From NCBI RefSeq assembly GCF_001010285.1, contig NZ_CP011104.1, positions 2,232,001 through 2,296,000 on the forward strand: a DNA stretch of 64,000 nucleotides, in the 5' to 3' direction. The stretch's first letter is position 1; each line of letters begins with the position of its first letter. The DNA comes from Photorhabdus thracensis (GTDB lineage: Bacteria; Pseudomonadota; Gammaproteobacteria; Enterobacterales; Enterobacteriaceae). A model generated the notes under the pieces. That model worked only from the letters and a program-made list of their open reading frames with translations. It had not been told where the DNA came from and searched no databases. The translations under genes were made by a program, and so were the position numbers. Of the stretch, positions 9,816 through 18,434 are shown piece after piece.

Positions 9816-10406
9816 TTAACTATTAGTTACTTCAACATATGGATCGTATCGATAATAACCCAGGAGCTTTGTACCGTCATAAGCGGCAAAAAACCATGTA
9901 TATCGTTCTACACCTAGCTTATGAGCCGTTGCTTGAAAATAACTATCTCGAGATTCAACAAAAATGGGTTTAGGTTCATCCTCTCCCGCATTAACTCCAG
10001 AAGGAATCATTGGCGTTTTTTTACCTGTTGGGTTCTGTGACCATATTTGTGATGGAGGAGAGATGACATCTTCTCCTAGACTAAGTTTTTGGAACTTATA
10101 CAATATAATAGAATAGTCGAAATTATTAGATACAGTTGTAGCCCTCCATCTAATATTTGCATTAACGGGAACAGTTATACGAGCACCAGATGAACTACTA
10201 AGTCTCATTCCATCTGCGGGAGTATAACTCGCTATATATACATACTCCTTGATCGTTATTGGATTTTTAGAGTCCAGAGAATTCTTAATTTGGTTATTAT
10301 GAATAAATTCAACAATTGAATCGACATCAATAATAAAGGTGACATCGGCTATAACAGAATTCCTGGCTGTGACAATATTGTTTTGATCTTGAATTACTTC
10401 ACTCAT
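9816..10406 (-). CDS. AidA/PixA-family inclusion-body protein
   Basis: 196 residues, no signal peptide or membrane segment. The pattern ADVTFIIDVDSIV near the N-terminus, KEYVYIASYTPADG, a central INVP-like strand (NANIRWRATTVSNNFDYSIILYKF) and a C-terminal WFFAAYD..LLGYYRYDPYVEV is that of the AidA/PixA family. PixA of Xenorhabdus forms methionine-rich cytoplasmic inclusions; AidA of Ralstonia/Burkholderia is quorum-sensing induced. This member is not methionine-rich, so an actual crystal-forming role is uncertain. It is transcribed divergently from an AHL-type LuxR gene 516 bp away, with a 20-bp palindrome about 126 bp before its start, and ends at a strong hairpin. Confidence 0.75.
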   Translation of the reverse strand: MSEVIQDQNNIVTARNSVIADVTFIIDVDSIVEFIHNNQIKNSLDSKNPITIKEYVYIASYTPADGMRLSSSSGARITVPVNANIRWRATTVSNNFDYSIILYKFQKLSLGEDVISPPSQIWSQNPTGKKTPMIPSGVNAGEDEPKPIFVESRDSYFQATAHKLGVERYTWFFAAYDGTKLLGYYRYDPYVEVTNS

Positions 10407-10531
10407 TATAATACCTCTTTATATACTTAAATTATCTATTGGAAATTGCAGGGTTATTTCGATTGCTAGTTATTATTATAATAATTTTCTTTTTTTTTAA
10501 TAATTAACTATTAAGACTGAAACATCCACTG

Positions 10532-10551
10532 GTATAAATCATAGTTTATAC
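10532..10551. promoter_or_regulatory. 20-bp palindrome between pixA-like and luxR genes (candidate LuxR operator)
   Basis: GTATAAATCATAGTTTATAC: perfect 7-bp arms around a 6-bp centre, the size of a lux box although not its consensus letters. It lies in the 516-bp divergent region, 126 bp before the PixA-like start and 371 bp before luxR. The rest of this intergenic region is A/T-rich with no other clear element. Confidence 0.4.
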
Positions 10552-10922
10552 GGAAAAATTACTGATATATTTATCAGGGGTTGATTTATATAGTTAAATA
10601 TTTAAGTTAACTTGTTGTTATAAAAGATAAAATAGAAGAGTTTTAGATTAATGTGTTGAATGGTTGCTTATATTGTTTTGTAAATGGTTTAATATTCTCC
10701 ACATGAATATATTATATTTCTATATATAGTTTTGTCTGATTATTAAAATTTCAATCATATTGATATAATTTCTCTTATTTACGAATAGTACATTGTGACT
10801 TACCAGATATCTTTCATCTGTATAACAGTAAATGATTATTTTCTTTATTAAATGGGAGTTTTGCTACTATAATTAATACTGGGATTTACTATCAATATTC
10901 TTAATTTTCAAGAGGACATTGA

Positions 10923-11651
10923 ATGAATATTTATAGAACATATACCTCACCCTATAAATTTCATGAATTAGATGTAGATGCTCATTTTGTTGCTGAAATT
11001 TGTGAAATTATTAATAAAATCTCGGGGTTTAGCTTGTTCTCTCTTGTCTTAAAGGCTCGCTTTCCTATATCTAACCGTGAAGTGTATTTTTTTGATAATT
11101 ATCATGAATCTTGGAAAAACATTTATATAGAAAAAAAGTATTGGATGATTGATCCCGTTCTAAATTTCCGGCCTGTTCCACCTTCTTTTTCAAAAGTATG
11201 GGACTTAGATTTTTTTTCAGAATCTAATGGACAAGAACTTTGGTATGTGAATCAGAAACATGGGTTTCGTTCTGGGATCACATTTAGATTGCCTGCATTT
11301 TCAGGGACTTACGGAATATTTTCTGTTGCGGGGAAAGACGGGCATATTGATAACGAGACAATGTATAAATGTAGTGGAGAAATTTTAGGGGTATATATTA
11401 GGATAATCAGACACTTGACATCAAACACAAAATATTTGCAATCGTTCTATATAGATGAAACTTCATTTTCAAATAGAGAATTAGAAATATTAAGGTATAC
11501 CGCAGATGGGATGATATCAAGTGAAATTGCAGCAACCATCTGTGTCACTAAAGGTACAGTTGATTTTCACCTAATGAATATTGTTAAGAAACTTGGCTGT
11601 AGAAACAAATTTCAGGCAATAGCTAAAGCTGCATTACTTGGCTATATATAA
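10923..11651 (+). CDS. LuxR-family quorum-sensing regulator (AHL-type LuxR solo)
   Basis: 242 residues: an N-terminal autoinducer-binding domain (about 20-165) and a C-terminal GerE-type helix-turn-helix (about 178-240; FSNRELEILRYTADGMISSEIA, GTVDFHLMNIVKKLG). The six residues that define the AHL pocket in LuxR/TraR are all present: W64, Y68, D77, P78, W93, G118. It is therefore closer to SdiA than to photopyrone/dialkylresorcinol sensors such as PluR, whose motif differs. No luxI gene is in the window, so it is a solo here. The start is supported by AAGAGGA 7 bases upstream. The divergent neighbour is an AidA/PixA-family gene, a class known to be quorum-regulated elsewhere, which makes it the obvious candidate target. 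Confidence 0.88.
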   Translation: MNIYRTYTSPYKFHELDVDAHFVAEICEIINKISGFSLFSLVLKARFPISNREVYFFDNYHESWKNIYIEKKYWMIDPVLNFRPVPPSFSKVWDLDFFSESNGQELWYVNQKHGFRSGITFRLPAFSGTYGIFSVAGKDGHIDNETMYKCSGEILGVYIRIIRHLTSNTKYLQSFYIDETSFSNRELEILRYTADGMISSEIAATICVTKGTVDFHLMNIVKKLGCRNKFQAIAKAALLGYI

Positions 11652-12231
11652 TTAATATCAATTTGAAACTATCAGATATTTATATTTTTCACTTTATAAA
11701 TCAACTGGAATTATTAATATTATTACTCAAATTAATTGATAGGAGAATTCGAACAGAAAATAATTTCTTACCTCTGTACCTTTATTGGTACTATTGTAAA
11801 TAGGAGTTGGAAAGATTTTCCATGACGAGATGAAAATGATGTTTATTGAAAATATAAAAATAGCTTCAACTAAATGCACTTATCCTTTGGCAGAATTTTA
11901 ATATTATGGTTCTGCCTGTTCTCTGCTTAATATATGTATGATTCCGGGGTTATTAATGACTGTTCAAGTCGTTGTAATGTGCCTGCTAAGCCAATAAAGG
12001 GTAAATGTTAGACTTTATTCTGAAATTTATATCGACGATAGGAGATTTCCCTAGATAATCCATGGTGCTATTTATTAAATAACATTTAACAATACCCGTT
12101 AAAGCCATTATGTTGGGGATGGATACTTTCCCCATCAGTCATGATGATATTATGCTTCACAAATTGTTATCGGGCCGTAAGCTCTGTCGGTAAAAGATGA
12201 GCTTGATGCATTAATTTAAAGGGAGAAAATA
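11652..12231. other. Intergenic region between luxR and malY, no gene seen
   Basis: A/T-rich and without a convincing reading frame. A GGCAGAA (11889-11895) / TTCTGCC (11910-11916) inverted repeat is present but lacks a T-run. The last 100 bp should contain the malY promoter; AAGGGAGAAAATAATG gives a clear ribosome site at the end. Confidence 0.5.
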
Positions 12232-13404
12232 ATGTTTGACTTTGATACCCCTATTGATCGCCGCGGTACTTGGTGTATTCAATGGGACTATGTTGGAGAT
12301 CTTTTTGGTGCTAACGATCTCCTCCCTTTTACTATCGCTGATATGGATTTTGCCACTGCTCCCTGCGTTATTCAGGCATTACAGAAACGTGTGGATCATG
12401 GCATATTGGGTTATAGCAGCTGGCAGCATGAAGAATTTTTTGGTGCTATACGTCATTGGTATCAGCAACAATTTAATTGTGAAATCAATACAAATTGGAT
12501 GGTTTATGGCCCTTCTGTGATGTACATGGTTTCACAGTTAATCCGAATCTGGTCTGAACCCGGTGAAGGTATTGTCGTCCATACTCCTGCTTACAATAAC
12601 TTTTATAAAATTATTCAAGGGAACCAGCGGCAACTACTTTCTTGCCCATTTGAGAAACAAGGCAATGATTGGGTGTGTGATATGGATCAACTTGAAGCCT
12701 TGCTATCTCAACCGGAAACAAAAATATTATTGCTGTGCAGTCCACATAATCCAACTGGCAAAGTCTGGAGTCATTCTGAACTTAAAACTATGTCTGAATT
12801 GTGTCAATGTTATAATGTCAGTGTCATCAGTGATGAAATTCATATGGATATACTCAGGGGAGAAACGAAACATATTCCCTGGAGTGAAGTTGCTACGACT
12901 CGCTGGGCATTAATCACTTCGGCATCTAAGACATTTAATCTTACTGCGCTGACGGGGGCTTATGGTTTTATTTATGATGATCATAGTCGTGCGGCATGTT
13001 CTCATCAATTAATGCAGCGTTATGGATTATCTTCTCCTGCTATTTTCTCGATATCAGCCCATATTGCGGCTTACCGGGAAGGGCAACCTTGGCTTGATGC
13101 ATTACGCGATTATCTGAGTGGTAACTTGAATTATATTGCTCAGGAACTGAATGCAGTATTTCCACAACTGAACTGGCAGCCGCCACAGGCGACTTATTTG
13201 GCCTGGATCGACTTGCGTAATCTGCATATTGATGATGATAAGTTACAGCAGTTACTTGTCCATGAAGAGAAAGTTGCTATTATGCCGGGTAGAATTTATG
13301 GTGAAGCTGGCAATGGTTTCCTTCGTTTTAATGCAGGATGCCCCCGTAGTAAAGTTGAATTAGGTATCCAAAAATTGATCTCAGCATTGAAAAAGCTATG
13401 CTGA
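12232..13404 (+). CDS. malY: PLP-dependent C-S lyase/aminotransferase of the MalY/PatB family
   Basis: 390 residues, the same length as E. coli MalY, and aligning with it without gaps over its recognisable motifs: RxGTWCxQWDYV, LPFTIxDMDFATAPC, GPSVxYMVS, HTPAY, LLCSPxNPTGKVW, ISDEIHMD, TSxSKxFN, TGAYG, NAGCPRSK. The Lys of SASKTFN corresponds to the pyridoxal-phosphate lysine (K233 in MalY). Predicted activity is beta-cystathionase; in E. coli MalY also binds and represses MalT. No malX-type transporter gene is adjacent here, so a link to maltose regulation is not shown by context. It is followed by a strong terminator. Confidence 0.9.
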   Translation: MFDFDTPIDRRGTWCIQWDYVGDLFGANDLLPFTIADMDFATAPCVIQALQKRVDHGILGYSSWQHEEFFGAIRHWYQQQFNCEINTNWMVYGPSVMYMVSQLIRIWSEPGEGIVVHTPAYNNFYKIIQGNQRQLLSCPFEKQGNDWVCDMDQLEALLSQPETKILLLCSPHNPTGKVWSHSELKTMSELCQCYNVSVISDEIHMDILRGETKHIPWSEVATTRWALITSASKTFNLTALTGAYGFIYDDHSRAACSHQLMQRYGLSSPAIFSISAHIAAYREGQPWLDALRDYLSGNLNYIAQELNAVFPQLNWQPPQATYLAWIDLRNLHIDDDKLQQLLVHEEKVAIMPGRIYGEAGNGFLRFNAGCPRSKVELGIQKLISALKKLC

Positions 13405-13469
13405 TAATGATTAATTCTGGCAGGTAAACTGTTTCTATTATATTGCTAATGAGTGATAGAAAAATAATG

Positions 13470-13504
13470 GCTGGGTTCTGTAATTAACGGAACTCAGCTT
13501 TTTT
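13470..13504 (+). terminator. Rho-independent terminator after malY
   Basis: Stem GCTGGGTTC / GAACTCAGC (one G-T pair) with an 11-base loop, followed directly by TTTTTT. It is preceded by an A-rich stretch, so it may also work on the other strand. Confidence 0.8.
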
Positions 13505-13620
13505 GAACTTGGTGGTAATAAATTGAATCAATCAGAATATAATGAAAGAGAAAATTTTTATAATAATTATCCGATAAGAGATTTATAATATTTTAAATTT
13601 AAAAAATGATTCAGGTAAAT

Positions 13621-13685
13621 AAATATAGGACATAATGAAGAAAAAAATATCACGACCAATCCGATAATCATTATATCCTATATTT
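13621..13685. repeat. 17-bp inverted repeat between malY and amiF
   Basis: AAATATAGGACATAATG (13621-13637) and CATTATATCCTATATTT (13669-13685) are inverted copies with a single mismatch, separated by 31 bases. It lies 42 bp past the amiF stop codon, so it could end the amiF transcript. The long spacer and A/T content are atypical for a terminator, and a miniature-element remnant is the alternative. Confidence 0.45.
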
Positions 13686-13726
13686 CCACAATACCTTTCA
13701 CATCAGGAAAATACCAGATTGAGCAG

Positions 13727-14743
13727 TCAATTATCAACTTTCGGTAATGGTCCCAATTTCACACCTTTTGGATAATATTTCCAACCATCACGAATACGGA
13801 TGTTTTCATCCCAAGGCAGTTTATATTCACCATTTGCCAGATCACGCACCCAAGTCAAATAATTAGCTCTCTCTCCACCGGGTTTACCAACATAACCTCG
13901 ACAACCGAGATTAAAAATACTGTTCTCTAACGCCCAGTTCTCACGGGCTTTATCTGCCAGACGTGGGAACAGCTCGGCGGTAACAATTTCCCAAGGGTTA
14001 CGTTGCCCTTGCTGGATAATATTACCGTCATAATTACAAATTGTACCTTCACCGAAATAATAAAAAACCTCATCGTAGCCTGCCAGATTAACCGATACGG
14101 TATACATTAAGTTCTGCCAGGCATTAGTGCGGTTGGTCCAGATCCACTGGTCGTTGACTTGAGTAGAATAACCGGAAATGCGGATAAAAACGTTACAGCC
14201 TTTATAGGCTGCTTCGCGCGCCAGCTCAGGAAACATTCCATCATGACAAACACACACTGCCAATTTTGCACCTTTAGGCCCCTCACAGACCGGCATGCCT
14301 AGATTGCCCGGCATCCAAGGTTCAATTGGCACCCAAGGCTGCAACTTGCGGTAATGCAGCGCAATCTCACCACTGTTATTAATAATGATCGCCGTGTTAT
14401 AAGGTGGCTGTGATGGATCTTCATTACGCTCCATTAACGAAAACACGCCCCAGATATCGTTGCGAATACAAGCTTGGCGAAAACTATCAACTTCTGGACT
14501 GTCCAGTGATAACAACATTTCATCATAGGTCCAGATTTTAGTATTCAACCCCTGAGCAGAATATTCAGGAAATACAATTAAATCCAGATCAGGATAACCG
14601 GCTTTAGTTGAATCTATCGTTTTACAGATTTGCTGCACCTGAACCTGAATATCTTCAGGTCTCTTAATCACAGGAACAGGATATTGAATAGCCGCAATTA
14701 ATAATGCTTCATCCCACGCACTTACACTCCCGGTACTGCCCAT
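13727..14743 (-). CDS. amiF: Formamidase (AmiF-type nitrilase superfamily)
   Basis: 338 residues, versus 334 in H. pylori AmiF. It hydrolyses formamide to formate and ammonia in the cytoplasm. The catalytic triad is at exactly the AmiF positions: E60 (FPEYSAQG), K133 (HYRKLQPW), C166 ([10 protein letters not shown]). Other diagnostic blocks are MGSxGS at the N-terminus, [10 protein letters not shown], [21 protein letters not shown], [23 protein letters not shown] and RNPWEIVT. These distinguish it from short-chain aliphatic amidases (AmiE), although the two are close. Convergent with malY and apparently monocistronic; an AGAGGTC ribosome site lies just upstream of the ATG. Confidence 0.9.
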   Translation of the reverse strand: MGSTGSVSAWDEALLIAAIQYPVPVIKRPEDIQVQVQQICKTIDSTKAGYPDLDLIVFPEYSAQGLNTKIWTYDEMLLSLDSPEVDSFRQACIRNDIWGVFSLMERNEDPSQPPYNTAIIINNSGEIALHYRKLQPWVPIEPWMPGNLGMPVCEGPKGAKLAVCVCHDGMFPELAREAAYKGCNVFIRISGYSTQVNDQWIWTNRTNAWQNLMYTVSVNLAGYDEVFYYFGEGTICNYDGNIIQQGQRNPWEIVTAELFPRLADKARENWALENSIFNLGCRGYVGKPGGERANYLTWVRDLANGEYKLPWDENIRIRDGWKYYPKGVKLGPLPKVDN

Positions 14744-15289
14744 AATAGACCTCTGAATGAATAGTAATGATTAAGATTGAATGGCAAGTTTCATCGTTAT
14801 ACGGGCAAATAGAGTGCGGTTTTATCTTTATCCGCCGTTAAGCGATTTTACTAATACATAATAGCGCCTCTTTTGATCACCAAAATGCGATCTACAACAT
14901 CAAATAAAAAATTAATTACTTTGTAGTAAAAATACTTTTGCTCACATTAGTATGAGTTTGCCCTGGCTGAGTCACTGATGAGAGAGTAAACGGACTAGCC
15001 AGTCGAGTGAGGACATATAGAAAGATGGGTTCAAAATCATTGAATATGTGTTGATCGGCTTTATCCTAATAATTATATTAATTTTTGCTAATAAAAACTT
15101 GTACGAAAAAATAGCCTATCAATGGTTTCTGCATTTTTTATTTAAATTCATGATGATAAATTAATTTCTTAATATGATCATATAGAAACAATATAGAATT
15201 ACGGTGAAAATAATTAAACATGGTGGATTTGACTAATAAAAGCATTAACAAATAAAACTCATAAATAGTTTCTGAATAAAAATTTACAA
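14744..15289. other. AT-rich region upstream of amiF, no reliable gene
   Basis: It contains the amiF promoter region near 14750-14950. Short open frames occur on both strands (for example 15138-15332 minus and 15048-15164 plus, the latter hydrophobic), but none has a ribosome site or recognisable similarity, and their Ile/Phe/Lys-rich products are what A/T-rich noncoding DNA gives. Confidence 0.4.
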
Positions 15290-15324
15290 AAAAATGGCCC
15301 ACTTCATTTCGGTGAGTCATTTTT
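15290..15324. terminator. Hairpin terminator downstream of a gene fragment
   Basis: AAAAATG / CATTTTT outer arms with an inner imperfect GCCCACT / GGTGAGT stem. It is A/T-flanked on both sides and so could work in both directions. It lies 35 bp past the stop of the 15359-15486 fragment, consistent with that being the 3' end of a former gene. Confidence 0.5.
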
Positions 15325-15358
15325 ATAGACAACTTTTTTACTGATTTATAAAGGCCAA

Positions 15359-15486
15359 TTAGGCAAATTTTTCCTTCTCAACTGTGGTATCTGTAAACGC
15401 TGTTGCTATAGCTACTTTCGCTTGATTGTTCAGGCTCTCTATAAAACCACGATCACCGGCTGTCAGGGCAGAACTACTCGTTGTTT
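15359..15486 (-). pseudogene. C-terminal fragment of an unrecognised protein
   Basis: The reading frame ...SSSALTAGDRGFIESLNNQ...AFTDTTVEKEKFA ends at TAA 15359-15361 and is cut at its 5' side where the footprint of the Rhs-locus module begins (15487). Codon composition looks genuine and it is followed by a terminator-like hairpin. The family was not recognised. It probably marks the original gene interrupted when the Rhs/T6SS material arrived or rearranged. Confidence 0.35.
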
Positions 15487-15488
15487 GG

Positions 15489-15551
15489 ATCAAGGATGTA
15501 ATCTATAAGCCCCAGTCGGCACTGGCTTACCGTGGGTATTCACCAAGATAG
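15489..15551 (+). pseudogene. Footprint of a mobile module: last 20 codons of the 65-residue protein gene
   Basis: IKDVIYKPQSALAYRGYSPR-stop matches the end of the small proteins at 34392-34589, 41982-42179 and 48865-49062. It is followed at the same distance by the same hairpin. This is the right end of a lost module copy, 11 kb away from the surviving ones. Confidence 0.7.
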
Positions 15552-15558
15552 ATTATAA

Positions 15559-15592
15559 GAAGGTAGGAAGATCATGCAGATCTTTCCGGACT
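15559..15592. terminator. Module right-end hairpin (footprint copy)
   Basis: Decayed version (AGGTAGGAAGATC / GATCTTTCCGGACTT) of the AAGGCCGGAAGAT hairpin found at each module's right end. It is followed by an immunity-gene remnant, as in the intact units. Confidence 0.6.
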
Positions 15593-15601
15593 TAACATCA
15601 T

Positions 15602-15720
15602 TTAATTTGCTATTTCTTCCCAAAATTCATTTACCTGAGAACCAACATATCTAATGACTTTTGTGGATGCTTCTTTACCTAAGAAAATGGTTAACACCTT
15701 TGATAAATAATTCAAAAGAA
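15602..15720 (-). pseudogene. C-terminal remnant of an orphan immunity-type gene
   Basis: About 39 codons (LLLNYLSKVLTIFLGKE..., ...VNEFWEEIAN-stop) end 10 bp from the module hairpin, exactly where an immunity gene ends in the complete units. The 5' part has been replaced by the ISNCY remnant. Assignment as immunity gene is from position only. Confidence 0.45.
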
Positions 15721-15728
15721 GCGTCTGC

Positions 15729-16031
15729 GATGCCTCTTCACAACTGGAACTTACAGAATTTCAAGTTCAGTGTCTGGTAAACCGCTATCGACACTTAGGC
15801 ATTGCCAGTCTCTGCCGCGGAAAACCCGGCAACCACCGTCAGCCTGAATTGCTAAAACTTCGTGTGATGGAGTGCGATAAACACGCAATATTCAGGGGCA
15901 GTCAACCTGAAAACAGGAATATCGGCACAACCCAGTTTGGCCGCGTATTGCATGATTTGGGCATAGAACTCATCTGCGTCAACAGTTCGCGGGCAAAGAG
16001 CGAGCAGAACGAGCTAACCAGACGCTCCTGA
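15729..16031 (+). pseudogene. ISNCY/IS1202-like transposase remnant with internal deletion
   Basis: One open frame joins an N-terminal DNA-binding piece (FQVQCLVNRYRHLGIASL.RGKPGNHRQPE) directly to a catalytic-core piece (DKHAIFRGSQPE, TQFGRVLHDLGIELICVNS, AKSEQNE). In intact ISNCY transposases these are separated by well over 100 residues. Start and C-terminus are missing as well. Confidence 0.65.
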
Positions 16032-16379
16032 AGATAAGCTACACGATGTTCCCTGATGAAAGATCAGCTGCCAATTATGTTCATCAGAAAATACCCAGGT
16101 TGATGACCTCAGTGTTGCATGGCTACCGTCCTGATTGTGAGTTCTGTAAAGCAGAATAACGCTCATTTCTCCCACTATCGTCAGCTGGAAGTCGGAACTT
16201 GCGATGCAATTAGTACTATTTTCAGTTATCAGGGCGTCAATCGTTTCAGTGCGGCCAACTAAGTAACCTGAGCGAGTTATTTCGTGAAAATCAGGATGGA
16301 GGATCTTCTCGAGCCATGTTTTGTCATGCCGTCGGGCGTCGTGAAGGCTGCACTCTAGGGATTTTATTGTTTCAAGAAG
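16014..16379 (-). CDS. DUF4440/SnoaL-like (NTF2-fold) small protein
   Basis: About 121 residues from GTG 16377-16379, chosen because GGGAGG lies 6 bases upstream; an in-frame ATG two codons earlier directly abuts the ribosome site. The pattern LLETIKSLECSLHD, WLEKILHPDFHEITRSG..VGRTETIDALI, then two hydrophobic strands and TSTWVFSDEHNWQLIFHQGT is that of DUF4440/NTF2-like proteins (GR..I..L and WxLxFHQGT). Substrate or role is unknown; members range from isomerases to ketosteroid-like or ligand-binding proteins. It is a lone gene between an IS remnant and the broken rhs copy. Confidence 0.65.
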   Translation of the reverse strand, partial: LLETIKSLECSLHDARRHDKTWLEKILHPDFHEITRSGYLVGRTETIDALITENSTNCIASSDFQLTIVGEMSVILLYRTHNQDGSHATLRSSTWVFSDEHNWQLIFHQGTSCSLSSGASG

Positions 16380-16639
16380 CACGCACATCCTCCCACACAA
16401 TATGCAGAATCTCAGATTAACACCTGAAGGTGACATTCCAATATTGCAGGATTGGGTGACATTTTAAAGTTGAAATAACACTTAATGTGATTTAACGCTA
16501 AAATCAATTCATATCATTGCTCTTCTAGGCTATTTTCTCGTTCTGTTAACGCTTAAATACCCGTTCAGCCGTTATCACCTTTTTGGCTGATTAGTCCGCT
16601 AGATCTTTTACCATCGTTGATGCAATCAGGTGTTAATGC

Positions 16640-16942
16640 AGATTTCTACCCGGTGACCCGGGCGCATTCGGAGAAGCTGTCGGTCCAGTCCGGCCCCAGT
16701 AAGCCCTGTTCCCCGGGGGCCCAGCTGCGCAGAAACACCAGCGGCAGGGTCTGGCCGAGGGTGATATCGGTGCGCTGGTCGAAGAGCTGGCCGGTGGTGA
16801 CGTCAATCGGGTCGCCGGTGAAGAATTTTTTGGTGCTTTCCCGGTAACGTCTCACCCCCCGGGTTTCTTTAAAGGCGGTTTTGGCGCAGGAAATCGTTTT
16901 ACCCGAGGCGATTTTCCCGACATGCCGGGCCCCGGCTTTTGC
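16640..16942 (-). pseudogene. rhs' fragment 3' of the IS (start of YD-repeat region), truncated
   Basis: Continuation, beyond the IS, of the decayed rhs copy whose 5' part lies at 18435-19163. It covers GARHVGKIASGK through YRESTKKFFTGDPIDVTTGQ and LVFLRSWAPGEQGLLGPDW and aligns with 54534-54825 of the other copy. Homology stops abruptly near 16640 at ...ARVTG, so all of the YD core and the toxin tip are gone. Confidence 0.85.
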
Positions 16943-18434
16943 CTGTCTCTTGATCAGATCTCCAAATCAACTGATTTAGCCAGCAAATAGCCGTCTATCA
17001 GGGTTTGCAGCCGAAACCAACCTTCCCAAAGTCGTTCCCATCCGACTCGACCCGTGCGTTTGGAATCGTACCAGCCGGCCAGTTTTCCCAGATTGATGAA
17101 GGCCCAATGCAAGCTCGGGGCTTTTTTCGGCACACGGCATTTTTCTTGTTTTGACCACAGTAATTTCCACGCCAGGGGGCTTAATACTGTCTCACAGCTC
17201 TCTTTCTCTGCTTCTTCTTTGTTCAGACCCTTAAAACGCAGCTGGTGTATCCGTACCGCAATAAAGGCCAGCAGCACTATCATCCGCTCCAGATTATCTT
17301 TGCTTTGCATACGCAGCGCTTCTACCTGCGTGCCGCCCGTTTTCCACGCTTTGTGAAATTCTTCTATCAGCCAGCGGCGCTCGTAATAACTGAATATTTT
17401 ATGGGCGTCTTCCTGACTGTTGACGGGTTCGGAGGTCAGAAGATGCCAGCAAAGCCCATCCTCCGGACCTTTTTCGTAGCAACCGACATAAAATATCCGC
17501 ACCGCTTCACCGCTTTTTCCTTCGGGGATTTTCAACGTCACTTCGGCATAACGGATATCACAATGCGCGACACGCGCCTGACGCCCGCCTTTCTGTCTGA
17601 TCTGAACTAATCGTTCTCCAGCACTCTGTAACTGGCTGATAAAGTCATAAAGTTTATCCTGACTTTCCTCAATACGCCGGTTTTGCATCGAACGGATGAC
17701 GAAACGGTGTTTTTGGCTCGTTTTATAACGCAGATATTCAATGATATCGGCTTCACGGTCACAGACAGAAATCACGTTGGCCATCTGCTCCCCTAACCGG
17801 CTGTCGACGGCTTGTGAGGCCCGTTCCCACTTATAACTCTCTTTCCCTTCATAAGGGCGTGTGTCGCGTTGTCGGCTTTTGCCATAATCACTGACATCTC
17901 GACACCAGCGCTGTTGCTCTATCAACCCCACGACCTGTTGTTCTTCAGGCGCAAATAACAACACCGAGTGTACCTGCATGCCCCGGGATTTTTCCGTCGA
18001 GGTGGTATAGCCGAGTTCATCGGCGACCGACGCGTGGGAAAATGACAGGGTTGTCGTGTCTTCCAGCGCTAACAGGCAACGATAACGTTGAGCGTGAGCG
18101 ACGGTGGCGGTAAATCCGGCTTCGGCGATGGCCTGAGGCGCAATGGCGGAATTTCGGGTCAGTCGGTAGGCCGCTTCAACATCGGCAGGAGAGTCAAGAG
18201 ATTGCACGAGCGATTGTCCTATATGGTTAGCCAACGAACAGGCCACTTTCACCAGGCGGTTGGTACGGCGTTTATCACCTAATTCCGCATGTTGAAACGT
18301 GTCATTTGCCCATTGTTCAGCGCAGGTTGAAAACATAAAGATTACCTCAAGTCGTGTTTGTTATTGAGATCAATCTATGAGGAAAAAGTTCAATAACGAG
18401 GGGGCAGGTTAAAATATTTGTGTAGGAAAGACAG
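16943..18434 (-). mobile_element. IS50-like (IS4 family, Tn5 group) insertion sequence, copy 1
   Basis: 1492 bp. The left end reads CTGTCTCTTGATCAGATCT, which is letter for letter the IS50/Tn5 inside end as I know it. The other end (reverse complement) is CTGTCTTTCCTACACAAAT, similar to the Tn5 outside end at 14 of 19 positions. A 9-bp target duplication GGCTTTTGC flanks it (16934-16942 and 18435-18443), the normal size for this group. It sits inside rhs'. A second copy with the same length and apparently identical sequence is at 51480-52971. Confidence 0.92.
16954..18336 (-). CDS. IS50-like transposase
   Basis: 460 residues, related to Tn5 transposase along its length. ALEDTTTLSF carries the first catalytic Asp, SVCDREADIIEY the second, and YERRWLIEEFHKAWKTG the Glu within the Y-R-E-K signature. 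The shared C-terminal blocks are LERMIVLLAF.AVRIHQLR, SLHWAFINLGKLAGW, DSKRTG and LWEGW. It is intact, so the element may be active. As in IS50 the gene starts next to the outside-like end and stops next to the inside-like end. The Dam GATC inside the latter could make that end methylation-sensitive, as known for IS50. Confidence 0.93.
   Translation of the reverse strand: MFSTCAEQWANDTFQHAELGDKRRTNRLVKVACSLANHIGQSLVQSLDSPADVEAAYRLTRNSAIAPQAIAEAGFTATVAHAQRYRCLLALEDTTTLSFSHASVADELGYTTSTEKSRGMQVHSVLLFAPEEQQVVGLIEQQRWCRDVSDYGKSRQRDTRPYEGKESYKWERASQAVDSRLGEQMANVISVCDREADIIEYLRYKTSQKHRFVIRSMQNRRIEESQDKLYDFISQLQSAGERLVQIRQKGGRQARVAHCDIRYAEVTLKIPEGKSGEAVRIFYVGCYEKGPEDGLCWHLLTSEPVNSQEDAHKIFSYYERRWLIEEFHKAWKTGGTQVEALRMQSKDNLERMIVLLAFIAVRIHQLRFKGLNKEEAEKESCETVLSPLAWKLLWSKQEKCRVPKKAPSLHWAFINLGKLAGWYDSKRTGRVGWERLWEGWFRLQTLIDGYLLAKSVDLEI

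Noticed and set aside
15048-15164. 38-codon hydrophobic GTG-started frame that could be a small membrane protein
   Set aside because: No ribosome site, and Ile/Leu/Phe richness is expected from A/T-rich sequence.
15138-15332. 64-codon minus-strand frame downstream of a terminator-like hairpin
   Set aside because: Begins inside the hairpin, composition follows A/T-rich DNA, no similarity recognised.
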